From Xiheicaenibacterium sp046351325 (GTDB lineage: Bacteria > Myxococcota_A > Polyangia > Polyangiales > Polyangiaceae), in contig JAXLYR010000001.1 of assembly GCA_046351325.1 (NCBI GenBank), positions 186,001 to 250,000 on the forward strand: 64,000 nt of DNA, written 5' to 3'. A model generated the notes under the pieces. The model ran no database searches, was not told the origin of the DNA, and saw nothing but the letters and a program-made list of their open reading frames with translations. This document shows positions 54,446 through 63,660 of this stretch, one piece after another. Numbering within the stretch: the stretch's first letter is position 1; each line of letters starts with the position of its first letter. The translations under genes and the position numbers were made by a program.

Positions 54446-55864
54446 TCAACGCTTGCCCACTTCGGCGTCGCGGACGCGCGCGATCTCCGCGATGCGCTCC
54501 GGGGCATAGACCCAGTCTGCGATCGAGGCGTCGGAGATCCCGAGCGCGCCGATTCCCGTGCTTCGTCGCAGCCACAGCTCTGCCCGCGCCCACACGGCCA
54601 AGATCATGCGCCGGTGTCCTGGGTCGGCGAGGATTGCCTCGTAGTCCTTCGGGTGCTCCTCGCGCGCGATCTGCAGGTAGGTCTCCACGTAGTACATCAT
54701 TGTAAGGATGCCGTCGCGAGCGCTCACACGAGTGCCCGGACTCAACAGGTCGCGAACGCAATATTGGGCTACGAGCGAGTGCGCGTATGCGTTGTACTCG
54801 TCGAGCAGCAGGTTGAAGCCCTGAGCGCCGCTCTTACCGACGAGATAAACCTTCGTGTAGGTGTCGCTCGCCTGATCGACGTGCCGCGTGAGGATCGCGC
54901 TGCGGTCGAAGTTCTTGAGTCGCTTCGTGGTGAGCACGCGATCGGCCGTGAGCCTGTAGGTCACGCGGCCGAGATCGAAGTGCTTGAACCCCCACATATG
55001 ACAGCCCTCGTGGAGGGCAGTCGGCAACCCCGAGGCCACGTCGGCGACGGTCTCTGTCCCCATGAACCACGTACCGAGGGCCCTGTCGTCTTGCACCTCG
55101 AGGAACGCGAGCCCATCCGGATAACGGCGCTCCGTAAGCGCTTTGGCGGTCTTGCGCAGGCTCTTGTCCGAGTGCTGCGCGGCGAGATCCGATAGGTCAC
55201 TCGGCGGCTCGCCGCAGCCGGGCGGGATCGCCTCCGTGTATTCGACTCCCTGCGGGTGGGCGTCATCGTAATAGAGCGAGAAGCTCGAGAATCGACCGTC
55301 CGGCGCAGGCATGCTCGAGGGCGGCGCAGTCCCGGATTGGGGTGTACGCGGCGTCCCGACAGGCCTGGAGTCGCCCCCCGCGTGCATGCCCGGCGCGACG
55401 CCAGTCGAGGTCGGTGCGGCGCTCGCGCTCGCGCTCGAACTCGGACTCGAGCTCGGGGTGGGGTGTGGCGGCAAGCTCGGGTCGAGCCGACGAGCGAGCC
55501 ACTCGCCAGCGCGTCCCCAAACGCCACGTGCCCATCCGTAGCGATTGGACATCCCGTCGAGCGCGCGCGCCGTCACGGGCGCATAGACCCCGAGCGTGAG
55601 CACCAGAACAACAGCGGAGATCACCGGGTAGAACGCGGCGGCCAAGAGCTCGGCGCGGACCTCCCTCTTCAAGCGGAGCGCCGCGTTTTCGACGAGGACA
55701 CCGAGCCCGAGAGGACCGAGCAGCGTGGCAATCACCGCGACCCAGGCGAGCCAGCGGCTCCACGCGTGATCGACGGTGACGAAGGCCAGGAGCCCCGCAG
55801 TCGGCACCGCAATCAGTGAAAACGCTAGAGCGAGTCGAAGGGCGAGGCGGGCAGACTTGGACAT
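54446..55864 (-). CDS. membrane-anchored zinc metallopeptidase-like protein
   Basis: 472 residues. Three or more N-terminal membrane segments (residues about 5-30, 40-60, 75-98) are followed by a Ser/Pro/Ala linker (about 130-195). The C-terminal domain carries HEGCH (285-289), an HExxH zinc site, and a Glu in LLLDEYNAY (Glu356), which may be the third ligand of a gluzincin. The residues around it (WGFKHFDLGRVTYRLTADRV) are not typical of a family I know. Peptidase activity facing the outside or periplasm is inferred. Confidence 0.6.
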   Translation of the reverse strand: MSKSARLALRLALAFSLIAVPTAGLLAFVTVDHAWSRWLAWVAVIATLLGPLGLGVLVENAALRLKREVRAELLAAAFYPVISAVVLVLTLGVYAPVTARALDGMSNRYGWARGVWGRAGEWLARRLDPSLPPHPTPSSSPSSSASASAAPTSTGVAPGMHAGGDSRPVGTPRTPQSGTAPPSSMPAPDGRFSSFSLYYDDAHPQGVEYTEAIPPGCGEPPSDLSDLAAQHSDKSLRKTAKALTERRYPDGLAFLEVQDDRALGTWFMGTETVADVASGLPTALHEGCHMWGFKHFDLGRVTYRLTADRVLTTKRLKNFDRSAILTRHVDQASDTYTKVYLVGKSGAQGFNLLLDEYNAYAHSLVAQYCVRDLLSPGTRVSARDGILTMMYYVETYLQIAREEHPKDYEAILADPGHRRMILAVWARAELWLRRSTGIGALGISDASIADWVYAPERIAEIARVRDAEVGKR

Positions 55865-55971
55865 GGGCGGCCGGCGGCTCGAAGGAGTCTACGCGGCTCT
55901 CTCCTCTTCTTCCCTCTATCCAGGTGGGTTTCTTGGTCGTTCCGCGGTCGCCAACCTACCCTCGCACTGCC

Positions 55972-57030
55972 TTGCTCAAGCCCAAGAACCCCCCGCGAAG
56001 CCTGGTCGTGCTGGTCATGGTGTTCACTGTCGCCCTGTCGAGCCGCGTGGCTCGGGCGGCAGACGACAAGGACGACGAGGACGAGCCCGCCCGCAAACCA
56101 GGGTGGACGCCGGGCCTCTTCGTCGGGGGCTCGGTCGATTTCACCGGCAACGACGGGGTCGTCGGGCAAGCAGACGGCATCAACCTCGCGATGGGGGCGA
56201 TGGTCGAGGGCGAGCTCGAATACAACGAGGGCATCCACCAGTGGCGCGCGGCGCTCGATTTCGGCCTCGGGGCGAACATCGTCCCGGCCGCCGGTGAGAT
56301 CGAGAAGGCGGACGACAACCTCGATTTCGAGACGCTGTATCGAGCCCATTTCGTCGAGCAAGCAGGCGTCTTCGCCCGGGTCTCCGCGACGACGACGATG
56401 CTCGCGAGCTACGAATTTACAGACAAGAAAGTCACCTACGAGATCACCCGCCCCGACGGCAGTGTCGAGGAGCTCCGCGGCCGCCGCCTGCAGCTCACAG
56501 AACCTTTCCGCCCGACCACCTTCAAGGAGAGCGTCGGCGGCTTCGTCGAGCCGGTCGAGGACGATCACCTCGACCTCTATGTCGAGGGCGGGTTAGGAGC
56601 GCACGAGACCATCGCGGCCGGGCAGCTCGCGTTCAAGGACGACCCCAAGACAGCGACAGTCGAGGTGCTGGAGCTTCAGGACTCTTTCCAGATTGGCGCC
56701 GAGGGCTCGGTCACTGCGTCGGGGGATATCGACAACAAGGGGATTGCCTCTTATGAGGCGAGCGTCAACGTCCTCGTCCCGCTCGCGCACAGCGACGTCG
56801 CCCCGGGCGACGACCCGCCGATCGAGGATCTCGTCTATGTCCAAGTCAAAGGTGGGCTCGACTTGGAGGTCTCGGATTGGCTCTCTCTCCATTACGAGCT
56901 CGAGGTCCTGCGCCAGCCGCTCGTCATCGACACCGTCCAAGTGACCAATGTCTTCTACCTGACGGTCGACGGCGCTTGGGGGAGCAAGGCCCCGGTGAAG
57001 CCCAAGCCCGCTTGTGCTTGTCAGAAGTAG
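55972..57030 (+). CDS. outer-membrane beta-barrel protein, possibly DUF3078-like
   Basis: 352 residues. A TTG start gives the best basic n-region (LKPKNPPR) before a signal peptide (LVMVFTVALSSRVARA); a later ATG at 56017 is possible. The mature protein has aspartate-rich start (DDKDDEDEP), then repeated beta strands (FVGGSVDFTGNDGVVGQADGI, FVEQAGVFARVSATTTMLASYEF, and VYVQVKGGLDLEVSDWLSLHYEL-type ends). The layout resembles DUF3078 barrels. It ends in Cys-rich CACQK. A transport or porin role is inferred. Confidence 0.6.
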   Translation: MLKPKNPPRSLVVLVMVFTVALSSRVARAADDKDDEDEPARKPGWTPGLFVGGSVDFTGNDGVVGQADGINLAMGAMVEGELEYNEGIHQWRAALDFGLGANIVPAAGEIEKADDNLDFETLYRAHFVEQAGVFARVSATTTMLASYEFTDKKVTYEITRPDGSVEELRGRRLQLTEPFRPTTFKESVGGFVEPVEDDHLDLYVEGGLGAHETIAAGQLAFKDDPKTATVEVLELQDSFQIGAEGSVTASGDIDNKGIASYEASVNVLVPLAHSDVAPGDDPPIEDLVYVQVKGGLDLEVSDWLSLHYELEVLRQPLVIDTVQVTNVFYLTVDGAWGSKAPVKPKPACACQK

Positions 57031-57123
57031 ACCAGCAGCTTCCCGTAGCGTCATGTGATCAACGAGAACACGCTTTGTCTCGATGGGTGGGCACACCCGA
57101 GCGCGGCGCGCTAACCTCTCACG

Positions 57124-57792
57124 ATGATTGGCTTCTCAAACAAGAGTTCGATATTCGCGCTTCTCCTCGGTTCTTTGCTCGTCGCGGCCTGCGGAGACAG
57201 CGGCTCCGGTGGTTCGGGTGGGACGGGCGCAGCGAGCAACGGAGGCTCGGGGGGAACCGCCAGCCAGGGCGGCAACTCGAGCAACGGCGGCAGTCCCAAC
57301 ACGGGCGGCGCCGGGGGCGGCACCCCGTCGACCGACAAGATTGTCATCAATGAGATTCAGGGGCACCACCCCGAATGGATCGAGATCGCCAACGCCGGCA
57401 ACGCGGCGGTCGACGTCTCCGGGTTCGGGGTTTGCGACGAAGACGCGAACGGCGCCTGCGAGGTCGGCTCCGCGATGAGGTTCCCGGCTGGGTCCAGCCT
57501 GGCCGCCGGCGCGCACATCGTCATCGTGACAGACGACCCCAGCACGGACCCTGGCCCGAACGCGATCGGGTGCCCCAACGGGGTGGCGACTTGCTACCAC
57601 GCGACCTGGCAAATCGGGGCCGCAGACGGTGAGACCCTGCGTGTCATCGACGACGCTGACGTCGAGGTCGCGAGCTTCACCTACCCCGCGAACGCCACGC
57701 CGGACGCCACTGTCAGTTGGTCCCGCCTGCCCGATCTGACGGGTAGTGGCGCGATTGGTACGCCGACCCCGGGCGCCCCGAACATGCCCTGA
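57124..57792 (+). CDS. lipoprotein with lamin-tail-like domain
   Basis: 222 residues. Lipobox LLVAAC, a ~45-residue Gly/Ser/Asn tether, then a compact beta-sandwich with the lamin-tail (LTD) pattern: IVINEIQGHHPEWIEIANAG, VDVSGFGVCDED, a mid-strand cluster (AGAHIVIVTDD) and C-terminal RLPDLTGSGAIGTPTPGAPN. LTD domains occur in bacterial secreted proteins and nucleases; here it stands alone, so a binding role is inferred. Confidence 0.8.
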   Translation: MIGFSNKSSIFALLLGSLLVAACGDSGSGGSGGTGAASNGGSGGTASQGGNSSNGGSPNTGGAGGGTPSTDKIVINEIQGHHPEWIEIANAGNAAVDVSGFGVCDEDANGACEVGSAMRFPAGSSLAAGAHIVIVTDDPSTDPGPNAIGCPNGVATCYHATWQIGAADGETLRVIDDADVEVASFTYPANATPDATVSWSRLPDLTGSGAIGTPTPGAPNMP

Positions 57793-57835
57793 GCGATCCT
57801 CACGGGCCCCGTCGGCGGTATCCTGCGCCGCGCAC

Positions 57836-58792
57836 ATGGCCCGTAAACTTCTCATCCTGTTGGTGAGCCTCGTCGCGTGTGGTGATCGAGGCGCCAAGGA
57901 GCAGCCGTCGAGCGCGACGTCCACGCAAAACAGCGCCAGAGCGCCCGCGGGGACCTCGTCGGCGAGCGCCGCGGCGCTCACCTCGAACGCGCCGCCGACA
58001 GCCTTGTCAGCAGCGCCCAGCGCCTCGGCGGCGGCGCCGACGTCGCACGAATGTCCAGACGACATGGTGCTCGTCACGGGCGACTATTGCCCTGACGTCG
58101 AGCAGCAATGTTTGAAGCACCACGAGGAGTACGCCCACGACCGCGCCAAGCAGGTGAAGGCCGCCGCCGAGGGCCGCAAATACAAGAGCACCGTCAGCGA
58201 GCGCTGCCTGGAGTATGCGCCCTCCGTGTGCAAGTCGAAGGAGCGCCGCAAGCTCTCCTTCTGCGTCGACCGCTACGAATATCCCAACAAGAAGGGGGAG
58301 CTCCCGGCCTTCCTCATCTCGTGGACGGACGCGAAGAAGACCTGTGAGTCGCTCGGCAAGCGCCTCTGCACCGAGGACGAGTTCAACTTCGCCTGCGAGG
58401 GCCCGGACATGCTGCCATATACTTACGGACTTGTCCGCGACCCGACCAAATGCAGCATCGACAAACCGTACATCAAGCGCGAGAAGAAGCTCTATCCCTA
58501 TGAGCGCTGCATGAAGAAGCCGGCGTGCAAAGAGCACCTGGCAAAGCTCGACCAGCGCGTCCCGGCCGGGTCCATGCCCGAGTGTGTGTCGCCCTTTGGG
58601 GTGTTCGACTTGAACGGCAACATCAATGAGTGGGTCGAGCTGCCAGGCAAACAATACCCTGACCGGTCAGGCCTCAAGGGCGGTTGGTGGGGCCCTGTCC
58701 GGGGTCGGTGCCGCCCGACCGTCGATTTCCACAAAGAGGACGACTACGGCTACGAAGAGGGCTTCCGCTGCTGCCGCGACGTTGGTGGGTAA
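57836..58792 (+). CDS. FGE/SUMF1-like lipoprotein
   Basis: 318 residues. The signal ends LVAC. A Ser/Ala-rich tether (about 20-75) precedes ECPDDMVLVTGDYCPDVEQQC, the start of the FGE-sulfatase fold. The hallmark GVFDLNGNINEWV and the C-terminal GGWWGPVRGRCRPT and FRCC are present. Several Cys pairs are added compared with formylglycine-generating enzymes; the active-site Cys pair of those enzymes is not clearly preserved. Such domains also serve as non-enzymatic C-type-lectin-like binders. It follows the lamin-tail gene by 43 bp. Confidence 0.8.
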   Translation: MARKLLILLVSLVACGDRGAKEQPSSATSTQNSARAPAGTSSASAAALTSNAPPTALSAAPSASAAAPTSHECPDDMVLVTGDYCPDVEQQCLKHHEEYAHDRAKQVKAAAEGRKYKSTVSERCLEYAPSVCKSKERRKLSFCVDRYEYPNKKGELPAFLISWTDAKKTCESLGKRLCTEDEFNFACEGPDMLPYTYGLVRDPTKCSIDKPYIKREKKLYPYERCMKKPACKEHLAKLDQRVPAGSMPECVSPFGVFDLNGNINEWVELPGKQYPDRSGLKGGWWGPVRGRCRPTVDFHKEDDYGYEEGFRCCRDVGG

Positions 58793-58855
58793 TCGCGGCT
58801 GTACACCCATGAGAGCGCTCGCTACTCTCCCGGATTCGCGAAAAGGGGATAGAGC

Positions 58856-60304
58856 ATGAGCGTCGACCACAAGCTGCTTCTGTCGCATCTCAGCGCGAAG
58901 TGCGTAAAAGCCGTCGAGGGGGCGCTCGCGTCCGCAATCCGCTCGCGGAGCCGCGAGGTCACGATTGAGCACGTGTTTCTGGCGCTCCTCGAAGACCGGG
59001 CGAGCGAGTTCACCCAATTGGTGGACAACTACCAGCTCGATTTGCCGGGGCTGCGCTCCGCGCTTCAACAGGCGGCTGGCGGCGGTAACCTCGCCGCCGG
59101 CGCGCGCCCCATCCTTTCGCCGACGCTCTTTCAATGGCTCGAAGAGGCCTGGCTGCTCACGTCGCTCGAGCTCGGTCGGCTCAAGATCACGAGCGGCGTG
59201 CTCTTCCTCAAGCTCATCCAGCAGGCCGGCAAATACGGCGGCGCGCTGACCGAAATGCTGGAGTCGATTCCCCCCGAGTACGTCAAGAAGGACCTCGCGA
59301 CCGTCGGCGCGACCGCACAGGAGGCCGCTGCGGAGCAGCGCTGGTCGGCTGGTGACGTCGCGCTGCTCGCGGAGTTCGCCGCGGACGCAGGAGCGCCAGC
59401 TGGCTATGACCAGGCGCTCACGAGCCTCCGCCAGTGGCTCGCCGAGCTCAAAGAGCGGGGCAGCGGCCTGTCGCTCGTAGTCGAGCAAAACGTGTGTATG
59501 CTGCGGGCGATCGGTGGCGCTCCGGTGAAGGTTGCGCCGACTCCGGCGCCGACTCCGGCACCGGCGCCGACCCCAGTGAGAGCGGCCGAGCCTGCCGCTC
59601 CCGCTGCCGAGCCAGCTCCTTCGGCGCCACCCGTCGAGGCTCCGCCTCCCGCCCATTCGGCCGAGCCAGAGCCCACCGCTGTCGCGGAGTCGCCTGTCGC
59701 CGCGCCTACGGTTACAGAGCCGTCAGCCGAACCCACGGCTCCACCCGCGGTCGCGAGCGCGCCTGAGCCTCCCCATCATGAAGAGGCTCCGCCGCCGAGC
59801 CGCGCCGCCGAGGCCCCCAAAGCCGACGCCCACGACACGAAGTCCCTCCTCAAGCGCCTGACGAAGACCTGTGTCGGCGCCCTCGAGCGCGCAGCCAATC
59901 ACGCAGTGCGGGAGCGTCACGCGGAGATCACGCCGGAGCATTTCTTGTACGAATTGATCGGTGAGGCCAACGCCGACGTCGCGAGCATCGTGGCCCACTA
60001 TGCGCTCGACACGAAGGCCATGCGCCGAGCGCTCGACGCCAAGTTCGCCGAGATGCGACAGGGCACTACGCGCCCTGCGTTCGCCCCTCAATTGCTGGAT
60101 TGGCTGCATGATGGGGACCTTTCCCCGAACAACCCGAACGGCCCCAAGATCCGGAGCGGGTTGCTCTTCTTCAGGTTCGTCCAACAGACGCGTAAGTACA
60201 CGAAGCGAGGGGCGAACCTCGGGCTCGAGTCGATTCCCTTCGACGACCTGAAGAGGATCCTGCCTACGTTGCTCAGCCAATCGAAGGAAGCCGCGGAGGT
60301 CTAG
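58856..60304 (+). CDS. double ClpV-type Clp_N domain protein, no ATPase
   Basis: 482 residues. Residues 1-150 are a Clp_N repeat of the T6SS ClpV/TssH style: LLLSHLSAKCVKAVEGA, then VTIEHVFLALLED and SPTLFQWLEEAWLLTSLELGRLKITSGVLFLKLI. A Pro/Ala/Glu-rich linker (about 222-322) follows, then a second copy (about 327-475) with EITPEHFLYELIGE and IRSGLLFFRFV. There is no Walker A or AAA+ module, unlike ClpV or ClpB, where one such domain docks on substrate. An adapter function, or binding to a T6SS-like sheath, is inferred. It is 63 bp after the FGE-like gene. Confidence 0.85.
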   Translation: MSVDHKLLLSHLSAKCVKAVEGALASAIRSRSREVTIEHVFLALLEDRASEFTQLVDNYQLDLPGLRSALQQAAGGGNLAAGARPILSPTLFQWLEEAWLLTSLELGRLKITSGVLFLKLIQQAGKYGGALTEMLESIPPEYVKKDLATVGATAQEAAAEQRWSAGDVALLAEFAADAGAPAGYDQALTSLRQWLAELKERGSGLSLVVEQNVCMLRAIGGAPVKVAPTPAPTPAPAPTPVRAAEPAAPAAEPAPSAPPVEAPPPAHSAEPEPTAVAESPVAAPTVTEPSAEPTAPPAVASAPEPPHHEEAPPPSRAAEAPKADAHDTKSLLKRLTKTCVGALERAANHAVRERHAEITPEHFLYELIGEANADVASIVAHYALDTKAMRRALDAKFAEMRQGTTRPAFAPQLLDWLHDGDLSPNNPNGPKIRSGLLFFRFVQQTRKYTKRGANLGLESIPFDDLKRILPTLLSQSKEAAEV

Positions 60305-60351
60305 TGCCACGAACCGCAGACGCTGCCGCTCGCATGGGTTCGACCAATCCC

Positions 60352-63015
60352 TCAGCGGCGGCGTCGCCGGCGGCCCAGCGCCGCCGCTAGGGCGACGCCC
60401 GCGAGGGCGAGCCCCGAGCGCGACACGCCATTTGCGCCGACCTGGCACTGACAGCTGTCCTTGCCACCGCCACCGTCGCCGCCCGAGCCCCCGAGCGCGA
60501 TCTCGCCACCCTCGCCGCCGATTGGACCCGAGCCGCCGATTGGACCCGAGCCGCCGATTGGACCCGAACCGCCCATTGGACCCGAGCCGCCCATTGGACC
60601 CGAGCCGCCCATTGGACCCGAGCCGCCCATTGGACCCGAGCCGCCCATTGGACCCGAGCCGCCCATTGGACCCGAGCCGCCAAAGCCACCACCCCCCGAG
60701 TCACCACCGGCGCCACCACCACCACCGAGGCCCGCGCCACCTCCGCCGCTGCCGCCCGTACCGCCCCCATCACAAACGCCGGTGGAGCACGACCCATTGG
60801 GGCACGCAGTGTCGCAACAGACCCCACCCTCACAATAGCCGGATTGGCAGCTCGAGGGCTGACCGCAAGGTTGCCCGTCCGGGAGGAGCGGCGCATCCGT
60901 CAGGGTGCGGACCCGAACGCGATAGTTGCGATACCCGTTCTCCGAGGCATAGCGGTTATAGACAATCAAGTTGCCGCTGTTCGCGATGGATGCGTCGCGC
61001 TCGTCGTCGGCCGAGTTGGCGATCGCGAACGACGAAGTCACCGTCCCCGCCGAGTCGAGCTCGACCGCGCTCACGTCCCCAGGCTGGAACGTCGCGCCCC
61101 ACAACCCGATAAAGCCGTTCTGGCGCACAGCGAGCGCGTTGATGTGCTGTGGGATCGGCAGCGATTTCGAGGGGAAGATCAAGACGGAGTTCGCGGCGTC
61201 CACGGTGGTGACGCGCGGCGGGCCACCGTACGTCACGAGTCGGGTGACCCCGTCCGTGGCGATCCTCGTGTTGGTTCCATTGTCGAGGAACGCGGGCGGC
61301 CACACGACCCCAGCGGTCGTCACCCGAACCGTGTGGGCTCGCGAAGTGAAGTCGGGATAGCGCTCGTACGCGACGAAGTAGTTTGCTCCGTCGAAGACAA
61401 TATCCGAGCGGTTCAGCGCATAGTCAGTGATGGAGAACTGTGTAACCTCCACGCCCGCAGGCGAGAGGATGCCACCGGCCAGATCCCAGTCGTCCCAACA
61501 GCAGAACTGACGGCGCGCGGTGAAGGCGTAGTTCACGCCGTCGGAGGTCATGGCGTCCGGCCCGCCATAGAGCCACGGGCTGGCAGTGTCGAACGGCGTG
61601 CGCGTGCCGAGGACAGCCGACGCACTTACAGGAATGAACGCGAGCTTGGCTGTGCCGGGGCCGACGTCGGTGAGGTAACCGACCATGAAGTCCGTGCCAT
61701 TCGAGGCGACGCGCGGCTTCTTGCCGTCAGCGATACGGAACGCCGCCGCGTCGATGCGGGTACCGTCCTGGTCGAGGCGCACGCCATAGATCTGATTGCC
61801 GCTCCGGTGATCCTCCCACACGACCAAGGTCGTGCCGGACGCGTTCGTCGCGGCCGAGGGCGAGACCTGCTCGTTGGCCGAGAGCGCTGCGCTCAGCGAA
61901 ACCATGATGTCTTGCTGGTCGACAGTCCACGTCGAGAGGTCTACGTGACTCGCCTTCACCGAGTCCTTCTGTCCAGCGTTGTTCTTGTCGAGGAACGCGA
62001 CGAGCCCCTGGCCATTGCCTACGGCGACGCTCGGAGAGGCGCCCGTACCCGTCGTGATGTCCTTGCCCGTCGGGTCGATCGGCGCCCCCGTCGAGCTCAG
62101 GCGCCAAAGCGTCAGATAGGTCTGATTGTTGAACGCCGCGATGTAGTTGGTGCCGTCGAACTGAATGGAGGACAGGTTCCCCGCCTGCGGCAAGCCAATG
62201 TAGCCACCAATCCAGCTGCCGTCGGTGGCCAACCGTCGAGCGGTGCCGTTACCCAGTATGACGAGAAACTCGCTACCGTTGCTCGTCGCGTAGCCACCCC
62301 AATAGCCAATCAGGGACTCGAGGGCGATCCCGTTCATGTCGAGCTGGGTGCCCTGCTCGTCGAAGCGCACGCCCCACACCTGGGTGTCCACGACCCCCAA
62401 GTTGTTGGAGGTCATCAAGAAGGTCCCCGCGACGTGGGTGATCTCGGGCGCGCCGCAGTAGGGGCCCAGCGAGGTCATGTCGACAGTCGGGGAGAGCGCC
62501 TGACCGTGCTCGTCGATGAGCGTGACCCGGACCGAGGGGCTTTCGCAGCTTGCGACCAAGAACCCCTGCTGCCCCCTCGCGATGGCGGAGTAGGGTCCGA
62601 ACAAAAGCGTATTGTCGAACCCGAGGTAGGTGCCCGACCCGCTCACCCGAGCGATCACGCCACCACCACCCGAAGACCAGATGACGACGAAGTCAGTCCC
62701 ATTGGCGACTACGCGTGGCGCTCCACTTCCTCCGTAGATGCCGAGGTTGAGGTCCGTGGGGGTCAGCACCGCACCCGTACTGTCGAGCAAACGCGCTCGC
62801 ACCTGCCCCTCGGCGGTGAAGACCACCAAGTAGTTGGTCCCATTGAAGGCTACCGACGGGTCAGCTCGGGAGACGATCGTGCCCGGGGTCAAGATAGGGA
62901 CGTCGATGTCCATCTCCTGCGAGACCTGTGGAGCGGCGAGCGCCGAGCCACCCGACAGGACTCCGAGCGACATTGTCGTGGCGAGTCCGAGCGGCCGAAC
63001 GAGACGAAGGCTCAT
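60352..63015 (-). CDS. repetitive beta-strand protein with MYXO-CTERM tail
   Basis: 887 residues. A signal peptide (cleavage near ALAAP) precedes a long array of ~60-residue strand repeats with the motif YLVVF and FDGTNY-like units (AFNGTNYLVVFT, FDGANYFVAYE), as in bacterial WD-like or lectin-type propellers. A Cys-rich cluster (CQPSSCQSGYCEGGVCC) and a Gly/Ser/Pro repeat follow. The C-terminus is CQCQVGANG, a hydrophobic stretch (GLALAGVALAAALG) and six Arg, the MYXO-CTERM sorting signal. Surface attachment is inferred; binding target unknown. Confidence 0.88.
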   Translation of the reverse strand: MSLRLVRPLGLATTMSLGVLSGGSALAAPQVSQEMDIDVPILTPGTIVSRADPSVAFNGTNYLVVFTAEGQVRARLLDSTGAVLTPTDLNLGIYGGSGAPRVVANGTDFVVIWSSGGGGVIARVSGSGTYLGFDNTLLFGPYSAIARGQQGFLVASCESPSVRVTLIDEHGQALSPTVDMTSLGPYCGAPEITHVAGTFLMTSNNLGVVDTQVWGVRFDEQGTQLDMNGIALESLIGYWGGYATSNGSEFLVILGNGTARRLATDGSWIGGYIGLPQAGNLSSIQFDGTNYIAAFNNQTYLTLWRLSSTGAPIDPTGKDITTGTGASPSVAVGNGQGLVAFLDKNNAGQKDSVKASHVDLSTWTVDQQDIMVSLSAALSANEQVSPSAATNASGTTLVVWEDHRSGNQIYGVRLDQDGTRIDAAAFRIADGKKPRVASNGTDFMVGYLTDVGPGTAKLAFIPVSASAVLGTRTPFDTASPWLYGGPDAMTSDGVNYAFTARRQFCCWDDWDLAGGILSPAGVEVTQFSITDYALNRSDIVFDGANYFVAYERYPDFTSRAHTVRVTTAGVVWPPAFLDNGTNTRIATDGVTRLVTYGGPPRVTTVDAANSVLIFPSKSLPIPQHINALAVRQNGFIGLWGATFQPGDVSAVELDSAGTVTSSFAIANSADDERDASIANSGNLIVYNRYASENGYRNYRVRVRTLTDAPLLPDGQPCGQPSSCQSGYCEGGVCCDTACPNGSCSTGVCDGGGTGGSGGGGAGLGGGGGAGGDSGGGGFGGSGPMGGSGPMGGSGPMGGSGPMGGSGPMGGSGPMGGSGPIGGSGPIGGSGPIGGEGGEIALGGSGGDGGGGKDSCQCQVGANGVSRSGLALAGVALAAALGRRRRRR
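60514..60675. repeat. 18-bp tandem repeat, nine units, coding for GGSGP(M/I)
   Basis: Nine consecutive 18-bp units, differing mainly at one position (GAT or CAT), encode GGSGPI three times and GGSGPM six times in the stalk of the MYXO-CTERM protein. Units are in frame, so gain or loss changes stalk length only. Confidence 0.9.
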
Positions 63016-63060
63016 AGACCGGTTGGGTGCGCCGCCGACGATTCGTATTTAGCTTATCTC

Positions 63061-63080
63061 CACTTTCCCTTAGGGAAGTG
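63061..63080. terminator. putative hairpin after the small lipoprotein gene
   Basis: Arms close to CACTTCCC/GGGAAGTG with one bulge form a short stem just after the 63088 stop, on the minus strand. No T-run follows, so the role is uncertain. Confidence 0.3.
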
Positions 63081-63087
63081 TAACGAG

Positions 63088-63660
63088 TCAGAACTCGATC
63101 GCGGCCTGGCTTTGCTCGAGGATCACGACGCGGCTCTCCGCGAGGACGGCGAACACCACCGCGAGCGCGATCCCTCCCACGCCGATCGCCGCCGTGATCG
63201 CTCCCGGCACGAGCGCCCCGTCGAGGTCCGCGACGCCGCCGAGATCCCCGAACATCACCGCGCCGCCCGCGAGGGTAACCGCGGCCCCCGAGACCCCGGC
63301 GACCGAGGCCGCGCCGGGGAGAAAGACCCGCGGCGTATCCACGTAAAGCGCCGCAGGCTCGGAGTAACGGGGGAATCGAAAGGTGGGTGGATCGGGCAGC
63401 TCGACAATGGAGAGCTCATACTCCGAGGCTGTCGAGACTGTCGTTTCGCAGGGTGAAGCACAGACCACCCGAGCGCGGCCATTCGCCCCACGCTCTCGCA
63501 AGACGACCCCGATCGGCGCGCGCACGTCGAGCGCGACGCTGACAGGTGCGTCACCGACTGCGGGGGACTTCGGGGCTCTCGCCTCGACCCGATTGCAGCC
63601 GGCGAGCGCGAGCGCGACGCTCGCTGCGCAAGCGAACCCGCGAAGCGCGCTCACAGGCAT
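63088..63660 (-). CDS. small lipoprotein with C-terminal hydrophobic segments
   Basis: 190 residues. The lipobox is ALAGC. A beta region follows (VSVALDVRAPIGVVL, CASPCETTV, YELSIVELPDPPTF), similar to PEGA-type carbohydrate-binding strands. Then two glycine-rich hydrophobic stretches (AASVAGVSGAAVTLAGGAVMFG, and ITAAIGVGGIALAVVFAVLA). The start overlaps the stop of the upstream gene by 10 bp. Function unknown. Confidence 0.65.
   Translation of the reverse strand: MPVSALRGFACAASVALALAGCNRVEARAPKSPAVGDAPVSVALDVRAPIGVVLRERGANGRARVVCASPCETTVSTASEYELSIVELPDPPTFRFPRYSEPAALYVDTPRVFLPGAASVAGVSGAAVTLAGGAVMFGDLGGVADLDGALVPGAITAAIGVGGIALAVVFAVLAESRVVILEQSQAAIEF

Noticed and set aside
60514..60675. CRISPR-like repeat array
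   Set aside because: The 18-bp units are directly adjacent with no spacers and translate in frame to GGSGP units, so this is a coding minisatellite.
60844..63456. 870-codon plus-strand frame opposite the MYXO-CTERM protein
   Set aside because: Arg/His/Glu-rich antisense shadow; the minus frame has a signal peptide and a MYXO-CTERM tail.
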